Assembly: GCA_031275325.1 (NCBI GenBank)
Contig: JAISOX010000111.1
Span: 1 to 39,170 of the forward strand
DNA from: Treponema sp.
GTDB taxonomy: Bacteria; Spirochaetota; Spirochaetia; Treponematales; Breznakiellaceae
DNA: 39,170 nucleotides
Reading direction: 5' to 3'
The position numbers and the translations under genes were made by a program. Of this stretch, positions 24,904 to 34,102 are shown piece after piece. How positions within the stretch are numbered: the stretch's first letter is position 1; every line of letters starts with the position of its first letter. Under the pieces are notes generated by a model. That model was not told where the DNA came from. It was given only the letters and a program-made list of their open reading frames with translations, and did no database searches.

Positions 24904-26019
24904 TCATGCATCCGGCAAGGTCCGCAAAAAGTACCCATTCGGTTCCCAAGCCCGTTCCCCATAACCGCCCGCCATGATCCAGGCAGAGGGAATCCCCCGT
25001 TCTCGGAGGTACTGATAGACGAGCCGGTCCCGTTCAATACAGCAGTCCAGGCTCAGGCGGAGGAGACTGCTGGAAGGGAGCTCATCATGTTCATAAGGGT
25101 CGGACCCGTCAACCACTATGGCCAGGTCTGGCTGCAGGTTTTGGGAGCGTTTCTCCAGCAGTTCTAAACCCTTCTGTAATTCCGGCACATAGGTATCCTC
25201 TGCTCCCGCTTCGATATCGATCTCCACATCTCCCTTAATCCAGGGGGCCCGTCCTAGGGGCGCGGCGTGCAAGGTTTCCTCATCCAAGGGCCATCCTTGG
25301 GCCATGTGTATGGAAAGGGTACTGATCTCAAGCGCCTTTGCAGCGTCTTGATTCCCTCCCAGAGCCCCGGGGATTCGGGAAAAATGTACCAGTTCTGCAG
25401 TACCACACCCTTTATGCGCATCCAGGTCTATAATCCAGATCCGTTGGACCTGGTTTTCAGCCTGCAATTTCCGAGCCGCAATCATCATATCATGGATAAG
25501 ACAAAACCCTGCCCCGTGGTCATACCGGGCATGATGCATACCCCCGCCCAGATAATAACAGAACCCCGGCGTAGGGCCCTCCTGCTTGAGGGCAAGCCGG
25601 CACGCTAGGTAGGTGCCTTCAACCTGGGCTAGGGTAAGGTGAAACAACGCGGCCAAGGGTTTCACTGCCCGATCCGGCTCATAACGGTGGGGCCGCCCCT
25701 GGCTGTCTATAAGCTCATAGGTCTTGAGGAGGGCTTTCACCAGTCCTTGGGAACCTTCCGGGCCCTCTTGGTACAGCGCAGCGACGAACTCCTTTTGATG
25801 GACCCGTTCCAGATCCGCCCGGTTTATGAGGGGCCCTGGGGACTCCCCTAAAAGGCGGCGGGCTCCGGGGCAATCCAAAACAGGTTTGAGCGGATGGGTA
25901 TCCAAGACTCCGGTCTGGGTAAGAAAATCAATGATCCGCGGCGCCCGGGCAGGGGAAATCGGGAGCATGATACCGTAATCTGTATAGGCTTGTATGAGAT
26001 CTGGATCGTATAGAATCAT
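24904..26019 (-). CDS. Histone-deacetylase-fold (acetylpolyamine amidohydrolase-like) enzyme
   Basis: This is a 371-residue zinc-dependent deacetylase of the class II HDAC/acetylpolyamine amidohydrolase superfamily. Landmarks are GGGMHHARYDHGAGFCLIHD (catalytic His pair), WIIDLDAHKGCGTAELVHF (zinc Asp and His), DLAIVVDGSDPYEHDELPSS (second zinc Asp) and the late WIMAGGYGERAW. Bacterial members act on acetylated polyamines or other small amides, and the substrate here is not determined. The gene converges on the alarmone synthetase with 19 bases between stops. It stands alone on the minus strand. Confidence 0.9.
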   Translation of the reverse strand: MILYDPDLIQAYTDYGIMLPISPARAPRIIDFLTQTGVLDTHPLKPVLDCPGARRLLGESPGPLINRADLERVHQKEFVAALYQEGPEGSQGLVKALLKTYELIDSQGRPHRYEPDRAVKPLAALFHLTLAQVEGTYLACRLALKQEGPTPGFCYYLGGGMHHARYDHGAGFCLIHDMMIAARKLQAENQVQRIWIIDLDAHKGCGTAELVHFSRIPGALGGNQDAAKALEISTLSIHMAQGWPLDEETLHAAPLGRAPWIKGDVEIDIEAGAEDTYVPELQKGLELLEKRSQNLQPDLAIVVDGSDPYEHDELPSSSLLRLSLDCCIERDRLVYQYLRERGIPSAWIMAGGYGERAWEPNGYFLRTLPDA

Positions 26020-26584
26020 GGGATCATTATATATATGCTTCCTAAGATAATGCTAGGGTATGCGCTTTAAGTACAGGATAAACCCTCGAAAACGCGGCTG
26101 GGGGCCTCTCGGCCTTCCCTATACAATTGAGCCTGCCAAGGTCTGGATCGTTCCGCGGGAACCCCCAATGCCTTATTCGGGACCCCCAATGCTTCATTCG
26201 GGACCCCCAATGTTGCGGGTTATGATACTTTGGGGATCACCTCCAACCCCTGAAGGGCATTACCGGATCATGTCTGCCTCATGACCATCCTCTCCGGAAC
26301 CCTTCTTGTTATATGATCCGGCTCAGCCCTATAGCGAAGGCTTTCGATACCCCGCCCCTATGTGCTTCATGAGGAAACCGCTGCCTGCCCTTCAGCGGGT
26401 TTCTACGAGGGGGTAACAAAATTTTCTTGACCTTTATAGCGCTGGTTAAGTATGTTTTTAATGAGTAGTAATCTGAGAGACTTAAAGAGCCTTGGGTTTT
26501 AAGCCCATGAATAGCATGTTTAGGGTGTATATGTTTCACCAGGCTGCATCAAGTATCCAGAATTCATAAAAAGGTGTGAATTGT
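26020..26584. other. 565-base gap upstream of grpE
   Basis: No credible gene was seen. It contains three 21-bp tandem units (26156-26219) and a sequence resembling a -35 (TTGACC near 26428). I found no CIRCE inverted repeat (TTAGCACTC-N9-GAGTGCTAA) before grpE. Confidence 0.6.
26156..26219. repeat. Short tandem repeat, three 21-bp units
   Basis: CGGGACCCCCAATG followed by a T-rich heptamer repeats three times at 21-22 base spacing (the first unit has one extra A). In the forward frame it reads EPPMPYS, GPPMLHS, GPPMLR. It lies in a 74-codon open frame (26060-26284) that lacks a ribosome site. Confidence 0.75.
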
Positions 26585-27280
26585 ATGTCAACAGAAAATT
26601 GCCCTCATCCAGAAGAAAATCAGCATTCAGAAGAGGTAACGGAAACCTCCAAAGCCTCCCCCCATCCCCTTACCCCTGAACCTGAGCAGGCTCAGGACGA
26701 ACAAGGGCCTGTAGAACCAACTGAGAACCTTACCCCGGAGGAAAAACTCAAAGATGCGGAAGCGCAGATCGCGGAGCTTAAAGATCAGTATCTACGCAAA
26801 GCCGCAGAATTTGAGAATTTCCGTAAGCGTATGAACCGGGAGAAACAGGAAGCCATTGATTTTGCCAATCAGAGCTTGCTTTTAGACCTCATCCCCATCA
26901 TTGATGATTTTGAGCGGGCCATCAAAGCGGCAGACGCCTCCCAGAAGGGGGCTGCGGACTTCACCGTCTTTTACGAGGGGATCAGTATGATAGAAAAGCG
27001 CCTGTCTTCTCAGTTGGAGAACAAGTGGGGACTTAAACGGTACGATTCCACAGGAGAATCCTTTGATCCCAATCGGCATGAAGCGATCATGATGGAGAAG
27101 TCTCCAGATATAACCGAGCCGGTGGTAAAGGAAGATTTCATTAAAGGATACCTCTTAAAGGACCGGATCGTCAGGAGCGCCAAGGTAAAGGTCTTGATGC
27201 CTGAGCAGCCGGGGAGCGGCAGGGAACCGGGAAGAGCCGACCCTAACGAAGATGCGGAAGCAGGGGAAAATCCCTCATAA
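26585..27280 (+). CDS. grpE: GrpE, nucleotide exchange factor of DnaK
   Basis: This 231-residue co-chaperone releases ADP from DnaK. An acidic, disordered N-terminus of about 65 residues precedes a coiled coil (EEKLKDAEAQIAELKDQYLR, KAAEFENFRKRMNREKQEAI) and the beta domain (GESFDPNRHEAIMMEKSPDI, then LLKDRIVRSAKVKVL). I chose ATG 26585 with AAAAGGTG upstream; GTG 26576 is the alternative. It is followed by dnaK after 129 bases. A long disordered N-terminus and charged C-terminal tail (EDAEAGENPS) are lineage extensions. Confidence 0.95.
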   Translation: MSTENCPHPEENQHSEEVTETSKASPHPLTPEPEQAQDEQGPVEPTENLTPEEKLKDAEAQIAELKDQYLRKAAEFENFRKRMNREKQEAIDFANQSLLLDLIPIIDDFERAIKAADASQKGAADFTVFYEGISMIEKRLSSQLENKWGLKRYDSTGESFDPNRHEAIMMEKSPDITEPVVKEDFIKGYLLKDRIVRSAKVKVLMPEQPGSGREPGRADPNEDAEAGENPS

Positions 27281-27351
27281 TTATACAGGATAGGGGGCGT
27301 ATGATCGCAACCAGGTGATTTTTTAGTATATTTATTTAAGATAGCATACTT

Positions 27352-27379
27352 ATATTTTTCTATTTTTATAGAAAAATAT
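27352..27379 (+). promoter_or_regulatory. AT-only perfect hairpin in the dnaK leader
   Basis: ATATTTTTCTAT (27352-27363) and ATAGAAAAATAT (27368-27379) form a perfect 12-bp stem over a TTTT loop, ending 30 bases before ATG 27410. It has one G-C pair. It is not a CIRCE and not a standard terminator. It may affect heat-dependent translation or simply stabilise the leader. Confidence 0.5.
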
Positions 27380-27409
27380 AGAAAAAATGGGTCAAGGAGT
27401 TTATCATAT

Positions 27410-29329
27410 ATGGGTAAAATAATTGGAATCGATCTGGGAACCACTAACTCATGCGTATCCGTGCTTGAGGGGGGTGAACCTATCGTTATTCAGAATTCTG
27501 AGGGTGGACGGACCACCCCTTCTATTGTCGGTTTCACCAGTAAAGGTGAACGGGTGATCGGTCAACCCGCAAAAAACCAGATGATCACGAACCCTGAGAA
27601 TACGATTTATTCTATTAAACGGTTCATGGGGCGCCGGTATTCTGAAGTGAGCAATGAAATGAAACTGGTCCCCTATCGAGTGGTAGAACAGGGGGATGAT
27701 GTACGGGTGGATATTGACGGGAAAAAGTATTCTCCCCAAGAAATATCCGCCTTTGTTTTGCAAAAAATGAAAAAAACCGCGGAAGATTACCTGGGGGAAG
27801 CGGTTACCGAAGCGGTAATCACCGTGCCGGCCTACTTCAACGACGCTCAACGGCAGGCTACCAAGGATGCAGGGAAGATTGCAGGACTTGAAGTTAAGCG
27901 TATCATCAACGAACCTACTGCCGCGTCTTTGGCTTTCGGCTTTAACAAGGATCAAAAAAAGGAAAAAACCATCGCGGTATACGATCTGGGAGGCGGTACT
28001 TTCGATATTTCCATTCTGGAACTGGGGGAAGGGGTCTTTGAAGTGAAGTCCACCAATGGGGACACCCACCTGGGAGGGGATGATTTTGATCGCCGGATCA
28101 TGGAATGGCTCATTGCCGAATTTAAGAAAGATACTACTATAGACCTTGGGCAAGATCGTATGGCGTTGCAGCGTCTCCGGGAAGCTGCGGAGAAGGCCAA
28201 GATCGAGCTTTCTGCCATGCAGACCACTGAGGTGAACCTGCCCTTTATTACCGCGGATCAATCAGGGCCTAAGCATTTGCAGAAAACCCTTACCCGGGCG
28301 AAATTTGAACAGATGGTCGCGGATCTCCTGGAACGATCCAAAGAACCCTGCAAAAAGGCCCTCGCTGATGCGGGACTCACTGCAGACCAGATTGACGAGA
28401 TCATCCTGGTGGGCGGTTCTACCCGGATCCCTGCGGTACAGCAGATCGTCAAGGATCTCTTCAGGAAAGAACCCAATAAAGGGGTCAACCCTGACGAGGC
28501 AGTGGCCATCGGCGCGGCAATCCAGGGAGGTATCTTGGGAGGAGATGTCAAAGACGTGCTGCTCCTGGATGTAACCCCCCTCTCCTTGGGGATTGAGACC
28601 TTGGGAGGGGTGATGACCAAGCTCATTCCCCGGAATACCACCATCCCCACCAGGAAGAGCCAGATCTTCTCTACTGCTGCGGACGGTCAGACCGCGGTTT
28701 CTATCCAAGTACTTCAAGGGGAGCGGGAAATGGCGAATCAGAACCGTACCTTGGGCCGGTTTGATCTGGTAGGCATCCCTCCTGCGCCTCGGGGTATACC
28801 CCAAATAGAGGTGGCCTTTGATATTGACGCCAATGGTATTGTCCATGTATCTGCCAAAGATTTAGGGACCGGTAAGGAACAGAAGATCCGTATTGAAAGT
28901 TCTTCAGGGCTTTCAGACGCTGACATTGACCGTATGGTTAAGGAAGCGGAACTCCACGCGGAAGAAGATCGAAAGGAACGGGAGCGAGCGGAAGTCCGGA
29001 ACGAAGCGGACACCATGATCTACAGTACCGAGAAGAACATCAAGGATCTGGGGGATAAGATCAATGCTGCGGATAAGGCCAAGGCAGAGGAAGCCATTGC
29101 AGATCTCAAGCGGGCCTTGGAAGGGGCCGAGGTTCAGGCCATCCGGGATAAAACCGAAGCCCTGAAACAGGTATCCTACAAGATTGCAGAAGAAGTATAC
29201 AAGCAGACCGGGGCTCAGCCAGGGCAGCAGGCCGGTTCTAATCCTGCAGGAAGCGGTTCCGCTCAGGATAGCGCTGACCAGACCAAGCGAGCCGAAGACG
29301 TGGATTACGAAGTGGTGGATGACAAATAG
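27410..29329 (+). CDS. dnaK: Chaperone DnaK (Hsp70)
   Basis: This 639-residue Hsp70 hydrolyses ATP to bind and release unfolded segments, with DnaJ and GrpE. It begins [20 protein letters not shown] (phosphate-1 site), with [38 protein letters not shown] (phosphate-2), and [13 protein letters not shown] (adenosine site). The interdomain linker is the usual [18 protein letters not shown]. The lid tail ends [11 protein letters not shown], close to the EEV(D)-like end of bacterial DnaK. ATG 27410 follows AAGGAG. It sits between grpE and dnaJ; no hrcA is in the window. Confidence 0.98.
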   Translation: MGKIIGIDLGTTNSCVSVLEGGEPIVIQNSEGGRTTPSIVGFTSKGERVIGQPAKNQMITNPENTIYSIKRFMGRRYSEVSNEMKLVPYRVVEQGDDVRVDIDGKKYSPQEISAFVLQKMKKTAEDYLGEAVTEAVITVPAYFNDAQRQATKDAGKIAGLEVKRIINEPTAASLAFGFNKDQKKEKTIAVYDLGGGTFDISILELGEGVFEVKSTNGDTHLGGDDFDRRIMEWLIAEFKKDTTIDLGQDRMALQRLREAAEKAKIELSAMQTTEVNLPFITADQSGPKHLQKTLTRAKFEQMVADLLERSKEPCKKALADAGLTADQIDEIILVGGSTRIPAVQQIVKDLFRKEPNKGVNPDEAVAIGAAIQGGILGGDVKDVLLLDVTPLSLGIETLGGVMTKLIPRNTTIPTRKSQIFSTAADGQTAVSIQVLQGEREMANQNRTLGRFDLVGIPPAPRGIPQIEVAFDIDANGIVHVSAKDLGTGKEQKIRIESSSGLSDADIDRMVKEAELHAEEDRKERERAEVRNEADTMIYSTEKNIKDLGDKINAADKAKAEEAIADLKRALEGAEVQAIRDKTEALKQVSYKIAEEVYKQTGAQPGQQAGSNPAGSGSAQDSADQTKRAEDVDYEVVDDK

Positions 29330-29419
29330 CAAGGCCTTCATGTGCAATTCTTGTGTCGGGTAAAATCAGGGAATTAAGGGAATTGTAATGAAGTTTACTA
29401 AGGTGAAAAGGGTGTTATT

Positions 29420-30541
29420 GTGGCAAAGCGTGATTACTACGAAGTCCTGGGGGTACAGAAGGGCGCTACCAAAGACGATATAAAGAAGGCATACCGGAAG
29501 CTGGCCATTCAATATCACCCGGATAAGAACCAAGGCAACAAAGAAGCGGAAGAGAAATTTAAGGAAGCTACCGAAGCATACGAAATTCTTTCGGATGATC
29601 AGAAAAAAGCCGCCTACGATCAATTTGGTTTTGCTGGGGTTGAAGGCATGGGGGGGCAGCAGGATTTTTCATCGGCATTCCGCGACTTTGGGGATCTTTT
29701 TGGGGATTTTTCCAGTATATTCGATACCTTTTTTGGCGGCAGCGGCCGTCGTTCCTCCAGCGGCAATGGGGTCCGGCAGGGGGCCAATCTTCGCTATGAC
29801 GTGGATATATCTTTTAAAGATGCGGTATTTGGTACTAAAGTAGAGATCCAGTACTCTCGGAATGAGGCTTGTCCGGTCTGTAAGGGAACCGGGGCCTCCA
29901 GCGGTACGGGCAAAAAGGTCTGTTCCACCTGTGGCGGTTCCGGGCAGGTGCGCCATAGTCAGGGCTTTTTTTCCGTAGCCTCTACGTGTCCAACCTGTGG
30001 AGGGGAAGGGTATATTATCGAACATCCCTGTAAGGAATGTAATGGTGCTGGGACTCAAAAGAAACGCCAAAAGATCATGGTTACCGTGCCTCCAGGGGTA
30101 GAAAACGGCAAGCGGGTGCTTATCCCCCGGCAGGGAGATACTGGTCCCAATGGAGGTCCTCCAGGAGACCTCTATGTGTTCTTCCGGGTTAAACCCCACG
30201 AATATTTTGAACGTCAAGAGATGGACCTGTATTGTGCGGTCCCTATTTCCATAAGCCAAGCAGCCTTAGGAGCGGATATTCACGTTATGACCTTAGACGG
30301 GAAAACCATTAAAGTAAAAGTGCCTCCGGGAATCCAGAATGGTAAAATGCTCAGGATCCGGGATGAAGGGATTCCCGCAGGCCCTGGGGGAAGGCGGGGT
30401 AACCTCTACATCAAACTCATGATTCATATCCCTACTAAACTCTCCAGAAGGGGTAAAGAACTTATGGAAGAGTTTGCCCGGGTTGAAGGTGAAAATGATT
30501 CCCCCAAGCCCATCCCCCTTGCGGAATTATCGGAGCAGTAG
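29420..30541 (+). CDS. dnaJ: Co-chaperone DnaJ (Hsp40)
   Basis: This 373-residue class A J-protein delivers substrates to DnaK and stimulates its ATPase. The J domain (about 1-70) carries HPD in [11 protein letters not shown] Gly/Phe-rich linker ([19 protein letters not shown]) follows. The zinc-binding domain has four CxxCxGxG motifs ([32 protein letters not shown]). The C-terminal beta-sandwich has [20 protein letters not shown]. The start is GTG 29420 with AAAGGG upstream. It is 90 bases after dnaK, so one transcript is likely. Confidence 0.97.
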   Translation: MAKRDYYEVLGVQKGATKDDIKKAYRKLAIQYHPDKNQGNKEAEEKFKEATEAYEILSDDQKKAAYDQFGFAGVEGMGGQQDFSSAFRDFGDLFGDFSSIFDTFFGGSGRRSSSGNGVRQGANLRYDVDISFKDAVFGTKVEIQYSRNEACPVCKGTGASSGTGKKVCSTCGGSGQVRHSQGFFSVASTCPTCGGEGYIIEHPCKECNGAGTQKKRQKIMVTVPPGVENGKRVLIPRQGDTGPNGGPPGDLYVFFRVKPHEYFERQEMDLYCAVPISISQAALGADIHVMTLDGKTIKVKVPPGIQNGKMLRIRDEGIPAGPGGRRGNLYIKLMIHIPTKLSRRGKELMEEFARVEGENDSPKPIPLAELSEQ

Positions 30542-30587
30542 GCTTGCCGGTATAAACCCGCTGTAGCAGGAATTAAAGGAAGGTGCT

Positions 30588-31695
30588 ATGTTGTTATCTG
30601 AATTAGGCGCTCCTATTGAAAGTTTGAGGGCTCAAATCTATGAAACCTGGAGGCGTCTTTGAGGACGCTTCCTTTGTACAGCGTATAGGAGAACTGGAAA
30701 AAAAAGCGGCGGATCCGGATTTTTGGAACGATCCAGGGCAGGCGGAAAAACTCATGGGGGAACTCAAGACCCTCAAGGGCCGGTATGAACCGTGGAAAAG
30801 CCTGCGGATGGCGATCGATGATCTGGTAGTACTCTACGAACTAGCCGTAGAAGCCCAAGACGAGTCTCAGGATGAGGAAATCGAAACTACCCTAACGGGA
30901 CTCAGCGCTCGATATAAAAAACAGCATACTTTTGAACTCATGGGCGGAGAGGTGGATAAAAACGGCTGTTTCCTCACCATTCATTCCGGTGCAGGAGGTA
31001 CTGAAGCCTGTGACTGGTCTCAGATGCTCTACCGTATGTACCTCCGCTGGGCGGAGCGAAAGGGATTTTCCATAGAAGAGGTGGATCATTTGGAAGCAGA
31101 AGGGGGTATCAAGTCCGCTACTGCCCGGATCGAAGGGGATTATGCCTACGGTTACCTCAAAGGCGAGTCCGGGGTACACCGGCTGGTCCGGATTTCTCCC
31201 TTTGACGCTAATGCTAAGCGGCATACTTCCTTTGCTTCAGCATACATTTTCCCGGTGATTGACGATTCTGTAGAAGTAATCATTAGACCGGAAGATCTCC
31301 GGGTGGATACCTACCGTTCAGGGGGGGCTGGGGGGCAGCATATTAACAAGACGGACAGCGCGGTCCGGTTTACCCACCTTCCCACGGGAATCGTGGTAGC
31401 CTGCCAAAATGAGCGGAGCCAGATCAAAAACCGGGCCATTGCCATGAGTATCCTCAAAGCCCGGCTCTATACCTATTACCGGCAGGAAAAAGAAAAGGAA
31501 CATGAAAAGTTTGCCCAGGAAAAAAAGGATATTTCTTGGGGGAATCAGATCCGTTCTTACGTCTTCCAACCCTATACCATGGTTAAGGATTACCGTACCA
31601 AGGCAGAGAGCGGTAATATACAAGCGGTCATGGATGGGGATATCGATCTGTTTATCGAAGAGTACTTGCGTTTTGCCTGGAATTCCCAGGTCTAG
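30588..31695 (+). CDS. prfB: Peptide chain release factor 2, +1 programmed frameshift
   Basis: RF2 recognises UGA and UAA and releases the finished protein. The gene needs a +1 frameshift: ATG 30588 (AAAGGAAGG upstream) opens 24 codons ending CTT at 30657-30659, followed by an in-frame TGA (30660-30662). An internal SD-like TGGAGG (30648-30653) lies three bases before CTT, as in the E. coli signal. Reading resumes at GAG 30661 and runs to 31695, giving about 368 residues, the family norm. RF2 landmarks are RISPFDANAKRH (SPF anticodon mimic) and SGGAGGQHINKTDSAVRFTH (GGQ). An apparent ATG at 30640 in the second frame is a decoy. RF2 level is autoregulated by this site. Confidence 0.97.
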
Positions 31696-31719
31696 GGTGA
31701 AGGGGCCTCATTGAGAAAA

Positions 31720-33186
31720 ATGCTGGTGCTGAAGATGGCTTGTTTTTTGCTTATTCCCTTTTCTTGGCTTGTATGCGGACAAGTTCAAGGGCTGGGCAAG
31801 ACCGATGCCGGGGAGCCTCCCCCAACGCAGAACAAGGAATGGGTTTTGTCGGTAACTGCCTTGGATGTTTCTTCCCTTCCCGATTCTCAGCAGCTTTTAG
31901 GGGAAGTTATGACCCGAAACCTTGTAGAAGCCTTGAAAAAAGTGGATCACCGGATCCGGCCTGCTGAAGAATACCTCTATTATACCCATTACGCGTGGTC
32001 CAAGTCCCAGGCTGCAGCGGCTAAAACACTGGTGGCAAAACGGGAAGAACGGGACAAGCTCCTCTTTGGAGGGGATCCTCCGTGGAAATATCGCAAGACC
32101 CTCAAGACCCTTGAGCAGGATATTCAGAAACTTGAAGAAGCCCTGGATAAGGCTGAAGCAGAAGTACCGCTTATTGCGGAGAGACCGGTTTTTAAGTTTT
32201 CCGATGATACCGTGAAAGGGATCTTTCCATTGCCGCCCAAGCCTGGAGGAGAATACCGGTTTTGTGTCAGCCAAAAGGCCGACGCTTTTCTTGCAGGGAC
32301 TATTGCGGCATTTCACGGCCGCTTATATATCAGGGTGAAACTCTATACCCTGTATACCGGTTCCTTTCAGTATGAGGACAGCAGTATTTTTTCCAGCGAA
32401 GATATGGTCCAGGCAGTGGATGAATTGGCCAACAGGCTTGTAGCAGTGGTTTCTGAAGCGCCGCCTGCGTCCCTTTTGGTACATACCAAGCCGGAAGATG
32501 CCATCCTTTTGGTAGACGGTTCTTTCGCAGGCCGGGGTGAAGTAGGTCCCCGGGAATATCCCCCTGGTTCAGTAGAGATTGAGAGCTTTGCGGATACTTA
32601 TAAGCCTCTGAGCATGTCTTTGGACCTTACTGAAGGGGAGCTCGCAGAGTTGTATATCAATTTACAACCTTTGAGTCAAAGGTCCCTTACTATAGCGGTT
32701 CCCGGGGAAGCCAAGGTGTATCAAGGGGCCCTCTACCGGGGAGAGACCCCTTTACCGGTAGAAATACCCCTCCCTGCATTGGAACATTTCCAGGTTGAAA
32801 CCCCTGAAGGAAAGGTGGCATCGGTAATCATCCAGGAACAGGAACAAGCCAAAACAAGTCCGGCCTCCCTGACGTTAAACCCCAAACCAAGCCACAGCGC
32901 GGAGGAACAACGGGTAGACAAATCCCGAAGGCGCCTGTATAGTGCCTATGGAAGATTCTGGATTGCCTTACCCGTGGCCTTTGTCGTATACGGCATAGCC
33001 ACTGCTCATATAAGCGCCTACAATAGAACGGGGAATCCTGATTTGTACGATGGGGCCCTGAGCCGGTATTATATTTCCATGGGAATAAATATCGCCGCAG
33101 GTGTAGCTTTAGCTGAAACTTTCTACCGTATATTCCGTTATATCAGGACCAGTGGTGAAGGCGCGGCCTTCCTCGTAAAACCGTAG
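31720..33186 (+). CDS. Exported PEGA-domain protein
   Basis: This protein of about 488 residues has a signal peptide (MLVLKMACFLLIPFSWLVCG). A TTG at 31711 is an alternative start. The mature part has a helical, possibly coiled-coil section (about 95-155, TLKTLEQDIQKLEEALDKAE) and a PEGA-type beta-sandwich repeat (about 250-300, SLLVHTKPEDAILLVDGSFA, then GRGEVGPREYPPGSVEIESF). A late transmembrane helix is at about 408-428 (FWIALPVAFVVYGIATA), with a second hydrophobic stretch (about 446-465). PEGA proteins are usually surface or wall-linked. Function is unknown. It lies 24 bases after prfB and 28 before ftsY, so co-transcription is likely. Confidence 0.75.
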   Translation: MLVLKMACFLLIPFSWLVCGQVQGLGKTDAGEPPPTQNKEWVLSVTALDVSSLPDSQQLLGEVMTRNLVEALKKVDHRIRPAEEYLYYTHYAWSKSQAAAAKTLVAKREERDKLLFGGDPPWKYRKTLKTLEQDIQKLEEALDKAEAEVPLIAERPVFKFSDDTVKGIFPLPPKPGGEYRFCVSQKADAFLAGTIAAFHGRLYIRVKLYTLYTGSFQYEDSSIFSSEDMVQAVDELANRLVAVVSEAPPASLLVHTKPEDAILLVDGSFAGRGEVGPREYPPGSVEIESFADTYKPLSMSLDLTEGELAELYINLQPLSQRSLTIAVPGEAKVYQGALYRGETPLPVEIPLPALEHFQVETPEGKVASVIIQEQEQAKTSPASLTLNPKPSHSAEEQRVDKSRRRLYSAYGRFWIALPVAFVVYGIATAHISAYNRTGNPDLYDGALSRYYISMGINIAAGVALAETFYRIFRYIRTSGEGAAFLVKP

Positions 33187-33214
33187 TAGTAGAAGAGATA
33201 AAGAAGGATTGACC

Positions 33215-34102
33215 ATGGGAAGCTTTGCCCAACGCTTAAAGAAATTTTTTGGTATCCAAAATGTCGTTTCCGAATCATTATTTGAAGAATTGACGGATCT
33301 ACTGGTAGAAGGGGATTTTGGAGCTGCAGGGGCTTACAAGACAGTGGATACCTTACGGGCCTTCTGTAAAAAAGAAAAGATCGCCGAAGCCGAGGGGGTA
33401 CGGAAAGGGTTAGCCAAACTGCTGGAAGACCTGCTCCTAGAGCCAAGACAAGGCACAGCGGTATCTCTGGATATACCCGCAGGGACCTTACAGGTGATCC
33501 TCTTATTAGGGGTGAACGGGGTGGGAAAAACCACTACCGCGGCTAAATTGGCGGATCGGTATCGTTCCCAGCAAAAAAGACCGATCCTCGCGGCAGCGGA
33601 TACCTTCCGGGCCGCTGCGATTGATCAGCTTAAAATCCACGGCGACCGCTTAGGGGTGCGGGTAGTGGCCCACAAACACGGCGGCGATCCGGCAGCGGTG
33701 ATCTATGATGCGATTGAAGCGGCTCGTTCAGGGGGCGGGGACCTGATCATTGCTGATACGGCAGGCCGGATGCATACCAAATCCGCTTTGGTGGAGGAAT
33801 TAAAGAAGATAGACCGGGTAGTGGAATCCAAGGCAGCAGGGGCCCGGTATACCAAATGGCTGGTCCTGGATGCTACCACTGGCAGGAACGCCCTGGTTCA
33901 GGCGGCAACCTTTCACCAAGCAGTCGCTCTCGACGGGGTTATCATAACCAAATACGACTCCAGCGCTAAGGGAGGGGTGGTTTTTTCCTTGGCAGAGGAA
34001 CTCAAACTGCCGGTGATTTTTATCTGTACCGGAGAAAAATACCCGGATATACATCCTTTTGATCCCCGCCATTATGCCTTGGAATTTGTCGGCCTTGCGT
34101 AG
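33215..34102 (+). CDS. ftsY: Signal recognition particle receptor FtsY
   Basis: This is the 295-residue SRP receptor GTPase, which docks ribosome-nascent chain-SRP complexes at the membrane. The NG domain is complete: LLLGVNGVGKTTTAAKLADR (G1), AADTFRAAAIDQL (G2 box), LIIADTAGRMHTKSALVEEL (G3), TKYD (G4) and ICTGEKYPDIHPFDP. The protein has no acidic A domain and starts MGSFAQRLKKFFGIQNVVSE. The G4 region reads TKYDSSAKGG where most bacteria have TKLDGTAKGG. ATG 33215 is preferred to TTG 33209. AAGAAGG is the ribosome site. Confidence 0.95.
   Translation: MGSFAQRLKKFFGIQNVVSESLFEELTDLLVEGDFGAAGAYKTVDTLRAFCKKEKIAEAEGVRKGLAKLLEDLLLEPRQGTAVSLDIPAGTLQVILLLGVNGVGKTTTAAKLADRYRSQQKRPILAAADTFRAAAIDQLKIHGDRLGVRVVAHKHGGDPAAVIYDAIEAARSGGGDLIIADTAGRMHTKSALVEELKKIDRVVESKAAGARYTKWLVLDATTGRNALVQAATFHQAVALDGVIITKYDSSAKGGVVFSLAEELKLPVIFICTGEKYPDIHPFDPRHYALEFVGLA

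Noticed and set aside
26400-26584. CIRCE/HrcA operator before grpE
   Set aside because: No TTAGCACTC-N9-GAGTGCTAA match was found by eye on either strand.
30640-30660. ATG 30640 as the prfB start
   Set aside because: It has no suitable ribosome site of its own apart from the internal frameshift stimulator, and it would remove the conserved RF2 N-terminus and ignore the CTT TGA signal.
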